Translations under genes and position numbers: made by a program
Origin: Mesorhizobium amorphae
Lineage (GTDB): Bacteria; Pseudomonadota; Alphaproteobacteria; Rhizobiales; Rhizobiaceae
Direction: 5' to 3'
Length of the DNA stretch: 64,000 bases
Assembly: GCA_003240775.1 (NCBI GenBank)
Contig: QFNI01000004.1
Span: forward strand, 1 to 64,000
Notes under the pieces: generated by a model
Told to the model about the DNA's origin: nothing
Database searches by the model: none
The model's input: the letters and a program-made list of their open reading frames with translations, nothing else
Shown here: positions 1 to 7,538 of the stretch, piece after piece
How positions within the stretch are numbered: position 1 is the first letter of the stretch
Layout of the letters: the number at the start of each line of letters is the position of its first letter

Positions 1-1108
1 GCGGCAGGCCGAGGCCGCCATCCTCTCGACGGTTGATGCACCAAGAGGCGTAGAAGTGGCGCAGCGCGTGGAGGCCGGGGTACTTGGCTGCCAGGACTGG
101 GTTCCCCTCGTCATCGAGCTCGTCGGTCTCGACCGTGATGCCAGCGGCGACCTCGGCGCGTTGCAACCCCCGGCGCACGATGTTGTTGAGCTGCTCCACC
201 CGCCCTGCCCCGTTCGGAAACACGAGATCGAGCACCAGGATGGGGTTGCCGTCCCGATCTACCTTGCCGCTCGGCCGGCGCGGGCAGGTCATTTTCCATT
301 CCCTCAAGGCACTGATAACAATCGGCGGTGCTGGCACTGTGCGCTCGCTCGTCTCCGACTTGGGCGGGCCGATCTTGTTGAAGCGGTCGGCGCGCTGATG
401 AACACGGATTTCGCGCTTGTCGAAATTCACAGCGCTCCACGGCAGCCCACGAAGCTCTGAGGCGCGTAGACCGGTGAAGATCGCAGTCAGCAACAGAGGG
501 CGCCAGCGGCCCTCTAGGGCCCCAACGAGCGCCTTCACCTCTTCGCGGGTTGGAATGTCAGATCCGATTTTAAGTCTGCCCTTCTGGCGCCTCTCCTGTC
601 GGCGTTCACCATTCTTCCGCCGGCCGCGTATGTCGCGCACCACGTTCCGGGCAGTGAGACCCCTCTCCTGCGCGTCGGATAGTAGCGAGCCTAGGCTGAC
701 TAGCACCTTTCGAACCATCGCCGGCGAGCGGCCGCCTTCGCGGAGCTGATCCTCGAAAGCGCGAACAACTGGCACATTCAGGGTATTCAGTTTCACTGGA
801 CCGATGAAAGGTTTGATGTGGTGATCAATGTGGGAACGGTAAGAGTCGACCGTTGTGCGCTCGAGCCCCGCCGCTTCCGCCGAGGCCAACCAGAAACGAG
901 CCGCCTTCTCCACTGTCACGCTCTGGCTATCGGCTGTATGGGTGCCCTCCCTGACCTCTACGGAGGCAGTGGCGGCAAAGGCGTCCGCCTCCTTCTTCAG
1001 CCGGAATGTTTTCAGGCGACGCTTGCCCTGACCGTCAATATAGTCAACAACCCAAGACGATCTCGTCTCTCCATTCGGTGCTAACCAGCTTCGCTTGCGA
1101 ACAGACAA
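1..1108 (-). CDS. Tyrosine recombinase (phage-type integrase), 3' end outside window
   Basis: Site-specific recombinase that would integrate or excise the element occupying the left end of the window. 369 codons are present; the C-terminus lies beyond the edge. A core-binding region (about residues 64-110) is followed by the catalytic domain: R215 in TGLRASELRGL and H347-x-x-R350 in HALRHF are the conserved catalytic residues, and the tyrosine nucleophile is expected some 30 residues past the edge. The TTG start is chosen because an AGGAATAAGG ribosome-binding site precedes it and because it lies 4 nt after the stop of the upstream ribbon-helix-helix gene, which implies coupled translation. 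The family is certain; target site and directionality are unknown. Confidence 0.93.
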   Translation of the reverse strand, partial: MSVRKRSWLAPNGETRSSWVVDYIDGQGKRRLKTFRLKKEADAFAATASVEVREGTHTADSQSVTVEKAARFWLASAEAAGLERTTVDSYRSHIDHHIKPFIGPVKLNTLNVPVVRAFEDQLREGGRSPAMVRKVLVSLGSLLSDAQERGLTARNVVRDIRGRRKNGERRQERRQKGRLKIGSDIPTREEVKALVGALEGRWRPLLLTAIFTGLRASELRGLPWSAVNFDKREIRVHQRADRFNKIGPPKSETSERTVPAPPIVISALREWKMTCPRRPSGKVDRDGNPILVLDLVFPNGAGRVEQLNNIVRRGLQRAEVAAGITVETDELDDEGNPVLAAKYPGLHALRHFYASWCINRREDGGLGLP

Positions 1109-1112
1109 TACC

Positions 1113-1469
1113 TTATTCCTCGCGCCTTAACCCGGATCTATCCAGCAATCCCTGCAACGAGGACATAATATCATCATTTGAGATCGTATCGCCTCTAGCA
1201 CCACTGTTAAGCGCTTTTGAAAATAAACCGATAATGAGATTTAGTGTTTCAATCTTTGCTTCTGATGCATGTAATTTCAACTCGAAAGTGCGCGCAAGAT
1301 TGCGCTGTGACTCCAAGAGTACGTTGATATTATACCACTGAGTTAAGCGAAAGATGATTTCAGAGTTTACCGAGCGGCCCTGATCTTCAGCAACCTTCTT
1401 GATGTCGTCACGCAAGCTGTCAGGCAGACGTAAGAGCACTTGGTTTGTTAGTGGGGCTGACTTCGCCAT
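1113..1469 (-). CDS. Arc-type ribbon-helix-helix DNA-binding protein
   Basis: 118-residue protein with an Arc-like ribbon-helix-helix fold at residues 7-43: a basic beta strand (NQVLLRLP), a helix (LRDDIKKVAEDQ) and a second helix beginning NSEIIFRL. The remainder looks helical and may oligomerise. Such proteins are dimeric repressors; here it probably controls the integrase that follows 4 nt downstream and perhaps the divergent helix-turn-helix gene. The start at 1469 is preferred to the upstream one because AAAGGAG lies 8 nt before it and the fold begins at once. An antitoxin role was considered, but no toxin-like partner adjoins it. Confidence 0.85.
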   Translation of the reverse strand: MAKSAPLTNQVLLRLPDSLRDDIKKVAEDQGRSVNSEIIFRLTQWYNINVLLESQRNLARTFELKLHASEAKIETLNLIIGLFSKALNSGARGDTISNDDIMSSLQGLLDRSGLRREE

Positions 1470-1520
1470 CTGCAAGGCTCCTTTCCAGCGTTGAAGCCAA
1501 CACAACGTCGTTGACCGCAA

Positions 1521-1540
1521 TGCTATCATATGCTACATAT
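1521..1540. promoter_or_regulatory. Tandem 10-bp repeat, candidate operator
   Basis: Two direct copies of a TGCTA-containing decamer (TGCTATCATA and TGCTACATAT) lie one helical turn apart in the AT-rich gap between the divergent ribbon-helix-helix and helix-turn-helix genes. Ribbon-helix-helix dimers often bind such tandem sites, so this is a plausible autoregulatory operator. That is inference from position and spacing only. Confidence 0.35.
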
Positions 1541-1597
1541 TGATTAAGGAATAATACGAACTTGGCTCAATAGCTTCATAGGCTCTGGAGATAGGTG

Positions 1598-1801
1598 ATG
1601 GAAGACGGGAGTAATGAACCTGCGGAGGAAACACTCGACCTCCTGTGGGGTGCACAGGAGATCGGAAAAATGATTGGGCGCACCCCCACGCAAACTTTTC
1701 ATATGCTGCGTTCCGGGAAGCTGCCGGCCAAGCAAGTTGGTGAGCGCTGGGTCGCTTCCAAAGCTAAGCTTATCGCGTTTTTCAATGATGGTGTTCAATA
1801 G
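1598..1801 (+). CDS. Small helix-turn-helix protein (excisionase/MerR-like fold)
   Basis: 67-residue protein. Residues about 15-60 look like a single winged-helix domain of the excisionase/AlpA kind: WGAQEIGKMIGRT, then a recognition helix (QTFHMLRSGKLP), a wing with GERW, and a last helix. In integrative elements such proteins act as recombination directionality factors or small transcription regulators. An in-frame GTG lies just upstream, but the TGGAG at 1586-1590 suits the ATG at 1598 better. It is divergent from the ribbon-helix-helix/integrase pair and ends 12 nt from the convergent nuclease gene. Whether it is an excisionase or a regulator cannot be told from sequence. Confidence 0.75.
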   Translation: MEDGSNEPAEETLDLLWGAQEIGKMIGRTPTQTFHMLRSGKLPAKQVGERWVASKAKLIAFFNDGVQ

Positions 1802-1813
1802 ACTGCGCCCTGC

Positions 1814-2815
1814 CTAAGAGGTTGCACCATGGGGCACCCACTCATCAATCAGCTCGTAGATCGGGCTGAGATCGAGGTAGCGCCGGTCGAGCTTGCGCCC
1901 GATGTCGGTGGCGCTTGCGTCGTGGATTGCTGCAACCATGGCTTCCAGGCTGACGGGGATGAACGGCAGGATGCTGTTCTGCTCGGTGGTCAGCAGGCTT
2001 TGGTACTCCGCGATCGTCGTCGCCATCTCGCTGTTCTGCGTGGGCGCGATGACGATCATGTGCCCCCGCTCGAAGTGGCGGTGGTCGTGCACAGTGCTGA
2101 AGCACAGCGCGTGCTCGGCCAGGAACTGGCGCATTCTAGGCAGGTGGAGCAAGCCCGCCTTGGCGTTGATGAAGAGGCCGGATCGCTCGGCGATGTCGAG
2201 TGTCTGCGGCGTGAACGGGTTGGCCGTGGCGACGGGGCTCTCCGCGTATTTCACCTCGATGCCGATCATGCCGGAGACGCCGTCCGTGGCGGTGTAGGTG
2301 ATGAGGGCGTCGAGGGCTGTTCCGTCCCCGATGTAGGCGGGATCACCCCTGCCCGGCGAGGTCTCGAAGTACACTCCGTCGACCGCGCGGATACCGATGC
2401 CGAGCAAGTGACTGAGTACGGTGGCGGCGAGCGCCATATCGAGCTTGAGGGGTCCGAGCAGGTTGAAGGTGAGTGCGCTGGAGGAGAGCAGGTTCTCCCA
2501 CAGTCGCGCCTCGTCCATCAGCGCGCCCCGTTCGCGATAGGCGAGCTCGCGGCGGACCAGGCGGGCGATGTCGGGCGAGAGGTAGTTGTAGCCCGCGCGG
2601 GCTGCCTGGGATGCGAGCCGGCTGCCCAGCGGCACGGCCCCCTCACCTGCCCGGACATACTCGCCCATAGGCAGCTTGTTCTTCTCGCGCCACACAGCCT
2701 GCAGCATGCGGGCGCAGGCGCGGAAGCGGGTGTCGGCGGGCTCGTGCACGTGGAACCGAGTGCGGATGTCGGCTGGCGGCAGTGGCAGGTGTCGGGCTGA
2801 GGCGACGGGATACAT
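1814..2815 (-). CDS. Stand-alone PD-(D/E)XK nuclease, PGN_0703-like putative restriction endonuclease
   Basis: 333-residue protein with a recognisable nuclease core: D169 within GDGTALDALITY, then E187-V188-K189 in GMIGIEVKY, which is the D...ExK metal-binding triad of PD-(D/E)XK enzymes. An acidic W106-E107 (WENLLSS) on an earlier helix and a closing C-terminal half resemble the family annotated as PGN_0703 putative restriction endonucleases. No methyltransferase, helicase or specificity subunit adjoins it in the window, so it may act alone or its partner may lie beyond the left edge. It is the obvious cargo of the integrative element and is probably a defence gene; the substrate is unknown. 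GAGGAG lies 11 nt before the start. Confidence 0.75.
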   Translation of the reverse strand: MYPVASARHLPLPPADIRTRFHVHEPADTRFRACARMLQAVWREKNKLPMGEYVRAGEGAVPLGSRLASQAARAGYNYLSPDIARLVRRELAYRERGALMDEARLWENLLSSSALTFNLLGPLKLDMALAATVLSHLLGIGIRAVDGVYFETSPGRGDPAYIGDGTALDALITYTATDGVSGMIGIEVKYAESPVATANPFTPQTLDIAERSGLFINAKAGLLHLPRMRQFLAEHALCFSTVHDHRHFERGHMIVIAPTQNSEMATTIAEYQSLLTTEQNSILPFIPVSLEAMVAAIHDASATDIGRKLDRRYLDLSPIYELIDEWVPHGATS

Positions 2816-3099
2816 GCGGGTGCGATCTCCTCTGATGAGGATACGCTATTCGCGACTGCCGCCTGCAAGTTCACGACACGGTGGCGCCCGTCGCTCTGCG
2901 CGGTCAAGTCAAATCACGCTATTAGCATCATTGTCTATAATAGGGGTCAGAAAGTAATGTTTGATTATTCCAGCGCATAGCGTCGATCATTTTTGATTAT
3001 TCAAGTCGTAAACGGCTTGATGTTACGCAGTATTCCAAGCCTGTAGCTGCGATCGTTCGCGATTCTACTTATATCTATCCTGATGTACCTCACCACTCC
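2816..3099. other. AT-rich noncoding end of the integrative element
   Basis: About 280 nt without a credible gene and clearly richer in AT than the rest of the window. It holds two direct copies of TTTGATTATTC (2960-2970 and 2992-3002), 32 nt apart, which could be arm-type integrase sites, and the promoter of the nuclease gene must lie at its left end. The junction with chromosomal thiB is within about 3100-3125, where the ThiB sequence stops matching its family. The attachment core cannot be defined without the other element end. Confidence 0.5.
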
Positions 3100-3645
3100 C
3101 TACAGGAATTCTGGAAGTGCTCGCACCCAGAGCATCAGGCCCAGGCCGGGCGTCGAGGTGCGCGGGTCCTGGATCGCGATCTTCTCGGAGGGATCGCCTT
3201 CCACCAGCTCCTTCAGGCTCTTGGGCGGGTTCGTCACTTCCTGCGAATCGTAGATCACGGCGAAATAGCCGTAGTCGTAGGGCAGGAAGGTCTTGTCGTC
3301 CCAGCCACCGGGAACCGCGATCCCCTCGGGCGAGAGGCCGTGCGGCGCGAACAGCCCGCTCGCTTCGGCTTCCGCCGTCAGGCTCGTGTCGAGGCCGAGC
3401 ACGATGTCGGCCTGGGTCGCCGCGCCTTCGACCTTGAGACGGTTGAGAAGTGCCGCGCCATCCGCCACGGACACGAAGCGCAGATCGCACTTGCACTCGG
3501 CCTCGAAGGCCTTTTCCACCTGGGGGCCAGGGCCCCATTCGGCGGTGAAGCTCTCGTAGGTGTAGACGGTGAGCGCGTCTTGCGCGGCCACCGGCGCCAC
3601 GCCGAGCGCGAGCAGGGCAAGGCTTGCGGAAAGGATAGATTTCAT
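3100..3645 (-). pseudogene. thiB: thiB fragment: thiamine ABC transporter substrate-binding protein, truncated by element insertion
   Basis: Encodes the N-terminal half of the periplasmic thiamine/TPP-binding protein of the ThiBPQ importer: a signal peptide (residues 1-21, ending PVAAQ), then the ThiB-typical stretches TVYTYESF, ADIVLGLDTSL, FLPYDYGYFAVIYDS and IAIQDPRTSTPGLG. ThiB is normally some 330 residues; this frame stops at 181, and the last few residues (LPEFL) no longer match the family. The break coincides with the end of the integrase-bearing element, so insertion into thiB is the simplest explanation. thiP and thiQ would normally follow and are not in the window. Half of a periplasmic binding protein should not function. 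Confidence 0.85.
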
Positions 3646-3703
3646 CAGCGCCTCCTTGTTCGGAAAGGAAGGCGCCGGTTCCACCGTGGAAGCCTGGAAG
3701 CGT

Positions 3704-3803
3704 CTAATCCCTCCGCCGGTATGAGCCGGATCAGGTTCAGCGGGTTGGCGGAAGAACCGCCTCTCAGCCGGTCCGCTTGGGCAAGCGGCCGGCACCCCGT
3801 TAG
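3704..3803 (-). promoter_or_regulatory. TPP riboswitch (THI element) upstream of thiB
   Basis: Read on the minus strand, this shows the conserved thi-box blocks in order: GGGGTGCC, a variable P3 arm (GCCGCTTGCCCAAGCGGACC), CTGAGA, then CTGAACCTGATCCGG, a TACCGGC segment and GGAGGGA closing the P1 helix. TPP binding normally lowers expression of thiamine uptake and synthesis genes. The aptamer is intact and ends about 60 nt before the thiB start codon, so it still controls a now truncated gene. Confidence 0.95.
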
Positions 3804-3813
3804 AGCGAGGGGA

Positions 3814-3842
3814 GACATAGTCCCCGCCCCGGCAAAGAACAA
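3814..3842 (-). promoter_or_regulatory. Probable sigma-70-type promoter of thiB and its riboswitch
   Basis: On the minus strand, TTGTTC (3842-3837) and TATGTC (3819-3814) are separated by exactly 17 nt. Transcription would begin near 3807, immediately before the first paired base of the TPP riboswitch. Assigned from motif, spacing and position; not tested. Confidence 0.55.
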
Positions 3843-3858
3843 GCTTTGCCGGGGCGGG
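3823..3858 (-). terminator. Strong hairpin after the cellulose operon
   Basis: A perfect 15-bp GC-rich inverted repeat (CCCGCCCCGGCAAAG and its complement) with a 6-nt loop lies about 65 nt after the stop of the last cellulose gene and before the thiB riboswitch. Its position suits a terminator of the cellulose operon. No run of T follows, so termination may need Rho or be partial. It overlaps the -35 region of the proposed thiB promoter. Confidence 0.5.
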
Positions 3859-3873
3859 AGGTTGGGGAGGAAC

Positions 3874-3924
3874 TAGAGCATTTCCAGCAAAAGTGCGAAG
3901 CGGTTTTGCGTCCGGAAATGTCTA
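3874..3924. repeat. Interspersed palindromic repeat of the Rhizobiales type
   Basis: An imperfect 51-nt palindrome: TAGAGCATTTCC at the left mirrors GGAAATGTCTA at the right, with GCAAAA and GTTTTGC as inner arms. Elements beginning AGAGCATTT and ending GGAAATG are scattered between genes in many Rhizobiales genomes. The right end supplies the stop codon region of the TPR gene, so insertion may have set that protein's C-terminus. Only one copy is seen in this window. Confidence 0.55.
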
Positions 3925-6504
3925 GCGGCGCGGCGTGTCGCGATAGGCTTCGCGACGGCGGGTCTGGGTAAGAATCAAGCCCTTGCGGGCTTCCCTGTCG
4001 CCCGTCAGCGCGGCAGCCCGGAACACTTCCTCCGCCGAGTCGTAATGCTCGAGCGCCAGGTAGGAATAGCCGCGCAGCACCATCAGGCCCGTCAGTTCGG
4101 GCGCGATGCGGGCGCGCTGGTCGAGGGCGGAGATCGCCTCCGCATAGCGGCTCGCCTCGAACAGGCTGTTGGCGCGCGCCGCCAGAAGCGAGGTCTGCAG
4201 CTCGGTCGAGCGCCGCGGGCTCTGGGGTGCGCGAATGGCCGAGACGGCCGCCTTGTCGGTCAGGCCGGCCTCAAGATAGGCGAGGCTCTGGCCGTAGGCC
4301 GCGTCTTCACGATCCTTGGCCGACTCCGACAAGAGCGCGCGGTCGAAGGCAAGGGCTGCCTCCATCGGGCGGCGGCGATCCATCAGGCACCAGCCGCGGG
4401 TGAGGGCCGCGCGCGGCGAAAGCCGCTCGGGGTTCACCGTGGTCGTGCAGCCGCGCGTGTCGCCCCCGCCGCCCGACGCTTGAACGCGCGGGGCGGTCTC
4501 GGTGGTTTCCGTGCGCTGCACGCGCGCCTCGCGCCTCGGCTGCACCTCGGGCGCGGCCTGCCCGGGATACTGCGCCGGGGCTTGGTACTGCACAGGCTGC
4601 TGATACTGCACGACGGGCGCGTTCTGCACCGGCGCCTGATACTGCACGGCAGGCGGATATTGCGTGGCCATCCCCTGCGCCATCGGCGCTGCCGGATACT
4701 GCTGTGTCGCTGCGGGATATTGCTGAGGCGCGGGGTATTGCTCGGGATACTGCGCGGCGAGGTTCGCCTGTCCCGGCGCCACATATTGCGCGACCGGCGG
4801 ATACTGCGTCACGGCCTGATTCTGGCCGGGAGCCTGTTCGCCCCCCACTGGGCTTTGCGCGACGGGCTGTCCCTGCGCCATCCCATCCGTGGAATAGGCG
4901 CTGAGCGCATTCGCGCCGTAGCGGTTGGGGTCCATCTGCACGGGCTGGCCCGCGATCGGTGCCAAGCCCGGCGCGAGCGGCCGTGGCGTCAGCGGCTCGG
5001 GCTGACCCACGGTCGCGATGCGCTGCGAGCGGCCCGCCCAGATCTGCTGCACCACGCGCACGCCGGCCTGGTCGCCGAGCTTCCAGTGCATCAGCGCCAG
5101 CCCGTAGGCCGAGGGCTCGTCGTCCGGCTTCCAGCCGAGGGCCGTGCGGAACCATTGGGCGGCGGTGGGAAACTGGTTCAACGCGTCCGCATACCAGCCG
5201 AACTGCTGGGCAGCGGCGGCGTCGCGCGATTCCGCCACAGCGCCCGCGATCTGCGCGAGCTTCTGCTCGGGAATGTCGAGCGGCGGCACGATGGCCAGCA
5301 TGTTGGCGACGGCCGCCATGTAGACCGCGCGCGTGTCGTCGTTTTCCGAGCGCCAGTCGACGAGCGCCGCTTCCGCCTCCACCGGCCGCCTGAGCGCGAT
5401 CAGCGCGAGCGCCAGGCCCTGGCTCGACTGCGCGGTGTCCTCGGCCTCGTCGGCGCGGCGGAACCAGGTCTCGGCATCCGCCGCCCCGTCGCGGCGGATA
5501 TAGTACCAGCCGAGCAGCAGCGAATCCGATGCCTTGTTCTCCTCCTCGGCCAGACGCTTCACGGTGGCGAGGTCGGCGGGCGAAACCCGCAGCTTGGGGT
5601 CCGCGCCCGCATCCGCGAGCGACTGGCGCGCCAGGTCGTTGCGGACGGGCGTGAAGTCCTGGTCCGCGCCGGCGCCCTGTTCGGCCAGCGCAAGCAGGGC
5701 CTCCACATCGGCGCGCGGCAGGGTGCCGACGGATTTCTGCACGGTGGCCAGCCGCTCGGCTGGGTCGGAACAGTTCTGAAGCACGTAGCGATACGCGTCG
5801 AGCGCGCGCTCGGGCCGCTCGGTGCTGGCGAAAGCTTCCGCGACCCGCCAGAGCACGTCGACATCGCCGCAGGTGAGGAGCGCTGGCGAAGCGGAGGCCT
5901 CGCGGATCACGGTCTCGAACTGCTTGAGGTTCGAGGCGTTGACGATGCGCTGGCGCGTTTCGCCGAGCGCCAGGCGGTCGAGCAGGTCCTGGGGCGGCGT
6001 CCAGCCGGGCTCCGCCGCCTGTCGGTCGGCGATGGCCTTGCGCACTTCGGCCATGCGGCCTTTGCCGTAGAGGCGCCACATGTTGTCGAGCTGCTCGTCC
6101 ACCACGGCAGGCTCGGCCAAGGGGTCGGCGGGCGGCTCCCAGCCGGGATAAAGCGCGCGCAATCGCGCGATCTCGGCTTCCAAACGCTTGGTGTCACCCT
6201 GGCGCGCGAAATAGCGCAGCGCGGATTCGTCCACCTGCGGGTTCCCCTGCGCGTCGGTGGGCAGCGGCGTCGCCTGGCCCACCACGGTGGGCACAGCGGG
6301 CGAAGGCGCGGGCTCGGCGGGTTCTGCGGCGGGCTCCGCATCGACCTGTGCCTGCGCGAGCGGGGCGGGCGCGGCCGGCCCCTGCGGCGGCACCTGGGTC
6401 GCGCCGGGCACGGTGATCCCCTGCGCCACGGAGGCGAAATGCCCGCCGCTCGACGAGAAGTAGATGGCCGTGCCGACGAGGAGGATGGCGACAGACGGTC
6501 TCAT
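3922..6504 (-). CDS. TPR-repeat periplasmic protein of the cellulose operon (BcsC/BcsK-like, no beta-barrel)
   Basis: 860-residue protein, last gene of bcsA-bcsB-bcsZ and joined to bcsZ by an ATGA overlap. It begins with a signal-anchor (MRPSVAILLVGTAIYF), followed by an Ala/Pro-rich linker (about 30-75), many tetratricopeptide-like helical repeats (about 85-500 and 690-850), and between them a striking low-complexity stretch rich in Gln, Tyr and Pro (about 565-655) built of QYP units. TPR proteins in cellulose operons are thought to scaffold the polymer's passage through the periplasm. Unlike enteric BcsC it has no C-terminal outer-membrane barrel, so it resembles the BcsK-type subunits reported in Agrobacterium-like operons. 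Function is inferred from context. Confidence 0.8.
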   Translation of the reverse strand: MRPSVAILLVGTAIYFSSSGGHFASVAQGITVPGATQVPPQGPAAPAPLAQAQVDAEPAAEPAEPAPSPAVPTVVGQATPLPTDAQGNPQVDESALRYFARQGDTKRLEAEIARLRALYPGWEPPADPLAEPAVVDEQLDNMWRLYGKGRMAEVRKAIADRQAAEPGWTPPQDLLDRLALGETRQRIVNASNLKQFETVIREASASPALLTCGDVDVLWRVAEAFASTERPERALDAYRYVLQNCSDPAERLATVQKSVGTLPRADVEALLALAEQGAGADQDFTPVRNDLARQSLADAGADPKLRVSPADLATVKRLAEEENKASDSLLLGWYYIRRDGAADAETWFRRADEAEDTAQSSQGLALALIALRRPVEAEAALVDWRSENDDTRAVYMAAVANMLAIVPPLDIPEQKLAQIAGAVAESRDAAAAQQFGWYADALNQFPTAAQWFRTALGWKPDDEPSAYGLALMHWKLGDQAGVRVVQQIWAGRSQRIATVGQPEPLTPRPLAPGLAPIAGQPVQMDPNRYGANALSAYSTDGMAQGQPVAQSPVGGEQAPGQNQAVTQYPPVAQYVAPGQANLAAQYPEQYPAPQQYPAATQQYPAAPMAQGMATQYPPAVQYQAPVQNAPVVQYQQPVQYQAPAQYPGQAAPEVQPRREARVQRTETTETAPRVQASGGGGDTRGCTTTVNPERLSPRAALTRGWCLMDRRRPMEAALAFDRALLSESAKDREDAAYGQSLAYLEAGLTDKAAVSAIRAPQSPRRSTELQTSLLAARANSLFEASRYAEAISALDQRARIAPELTGLMVLRGYSYLALEHYDSAEEVFRAAALTGDREARKGLILTQTRRREAYRDTPRR

Positions 6505-7538
6505 AGGCACTCCGCATGCCGGCTTCGCGCGAAGGACAGCGCCAGAAGCTGAAGAGTGGAAGGGTAGTAGGCCGTGGCCGAAAGTGTCCGCAGCTCGGCG
6601 GGGATCGGCGTCTTGTCGAGCAGGCAGGCGCCGAGCGCCGGGATGATGCGGTAGCCGGGGTCGGCCAGCGTCTCGCCGGTCGCGCCGTCGGGCTTCACGG
6701 TGCGCACGGCGCCTTGCCCGTTGCTCATGTTTTCGAGCATGGGGGCGAGCAGGTCGCGCTCGGTGCGGCCCGCGCGCATGAGATAAAGCGGCACGCGGAT
6801 GGCGTTGTAGGCGAACTCGGCCGGAAACCCGTCGGCGGGCACCGGCCGCGTGTGCACCGAGAGCCAGTCGGGCGGCAGGCCGGTCTCGCCCATGCGCGCC
6901 TGCGGCAGGAGGGCCGCGCCGTCGCTTTCCACGCGCTCCCACGGCCCCTCGGGCCACAGGCGCTGCAGCACCGGAAATGCTTCCCACACCCAGTAGGAGG
7001 GGTTCACCACCGGCCCGTCCGGGCGGTCCGCGCGGCCGAAGCCCGCAGCCGCCGGCATCAGGAGCAGGCGCCCCCCGTCCTCCTTCAGCGTGTGCTGGGC
7101 GATGGCCGAGGCGAGCGCCTGGCCCGCTGCCAGAAGGTCTGGCCGGTTCCAGGCGTCGCCCGCGAGGCCCAGAGCATAGGCGATCAGGATGTCGCCATCG
7201 GTGGCGTTGTTGGGGTCGGTCACATGCGGCGAGGCGCCCGGCTCCCACTTCCAGACCGCCAGCCCGTCGTCGCGCAACAAAAGCTCGGTCCGGGTGAAGC
7301 TCCAGATCAGGTCGAAATCCGCCTGCGCGTCCGCGAACACCGCAAGCAGGAGCCCGTAGCCCTGGCCTTCCGAATGGCTGATGCTGCCGTTCGCGTCATC
7401 GATGATGCGGCCGGACACGTCGAGGAAACGGCTCTTGTAAAGCGTCCACTCATCCGGGTTCACGCTCGGCGCAGCCAGTGCCGGAACACCCGCCATCAGC
7501 GTGCCCGCAAACAGGAGGGAGGCGAGCAGGCGTTTCAC
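6501..7538 (-). CDS. bcsZ: Cellulose synthase-associated endo-1,4-beta-glucanase, GH8
   Basis: 345-residue secreted cellulase that trims or edits nascent cellulose in the periplasm. A signal peptide (residues 1-23, ending ALAAP) precedes a glycoside hydrolase family 8 domain. E57 in SHSEGQGYG is the expected proton donor and D114 in NNATDGDILIAYAL matches the conserved family aspartate; the aromatic subsite residues WKWEP and YWVWEAFP are also present. The GTG start overlaps the bcsB stop (GTGA), and the stop overlaps the next start (ATGA), so the four genes are one translationally coupled operon. Length is normal for BcsZ. Confidence 0.95.
   Translation of the reverse strand: MKRLLASLLFAGTLMAGVPALAAPSVNPDEWTLYKSRFLDVSGRIIDDANGSISHSEGQGYGLLLAVFADAQADFDLIWSFTRTELLLRDDGLAVWKWEPGASPHVTDPNNATDGDILIAYALGLAGDAWNRPDLLAAGQALASAIAQHTLKEDGGRLLLMPAAAGFGRADRPDGPVVNPSYWVWEAFPVLQRLWPEGPWERVESDGAALLPQARMGETGLPPDWLSVHTRPVPADGFPAEFAYNAIRVPLYLMRAGRTERDLLAPMLENMSNGQGAVRTVKPDGATGETLADPGYRIIPALGACLLDKTPIPAELRTLSATAYYPSTLQLLALSFARSRHAECL

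Noticed and set aside
1113..2815. Toxin-antitoxin pair made of the ribbon-helix-helix protein and the nuclease
   Set aside because: The two genes are not adjacent or co-transcribed; a divergent gene lies between them, and the ribbon-helix-helix gene is coupled to the integrase instead.
3100..3125. tRNA gene as the integration target
   Set aside because: No tRNA-like sequence is present at the junction; the flanking chromosomal gene is thiB.
4540..4800. CRISPR-like or tandem DNA repeat
   Set aside because: The repetitive look comes from codons for QYP repeats inside the TPR gene; unit length varies and no spacers of constant size exist.
4045..6552. Very long open frame on the plus strand
   Set aside because: Antisense shadow of the TPR gene in high-GC DNA; no recognisable protein, while the minus strand encodes clear TPR repeats coupled to bcsZ.
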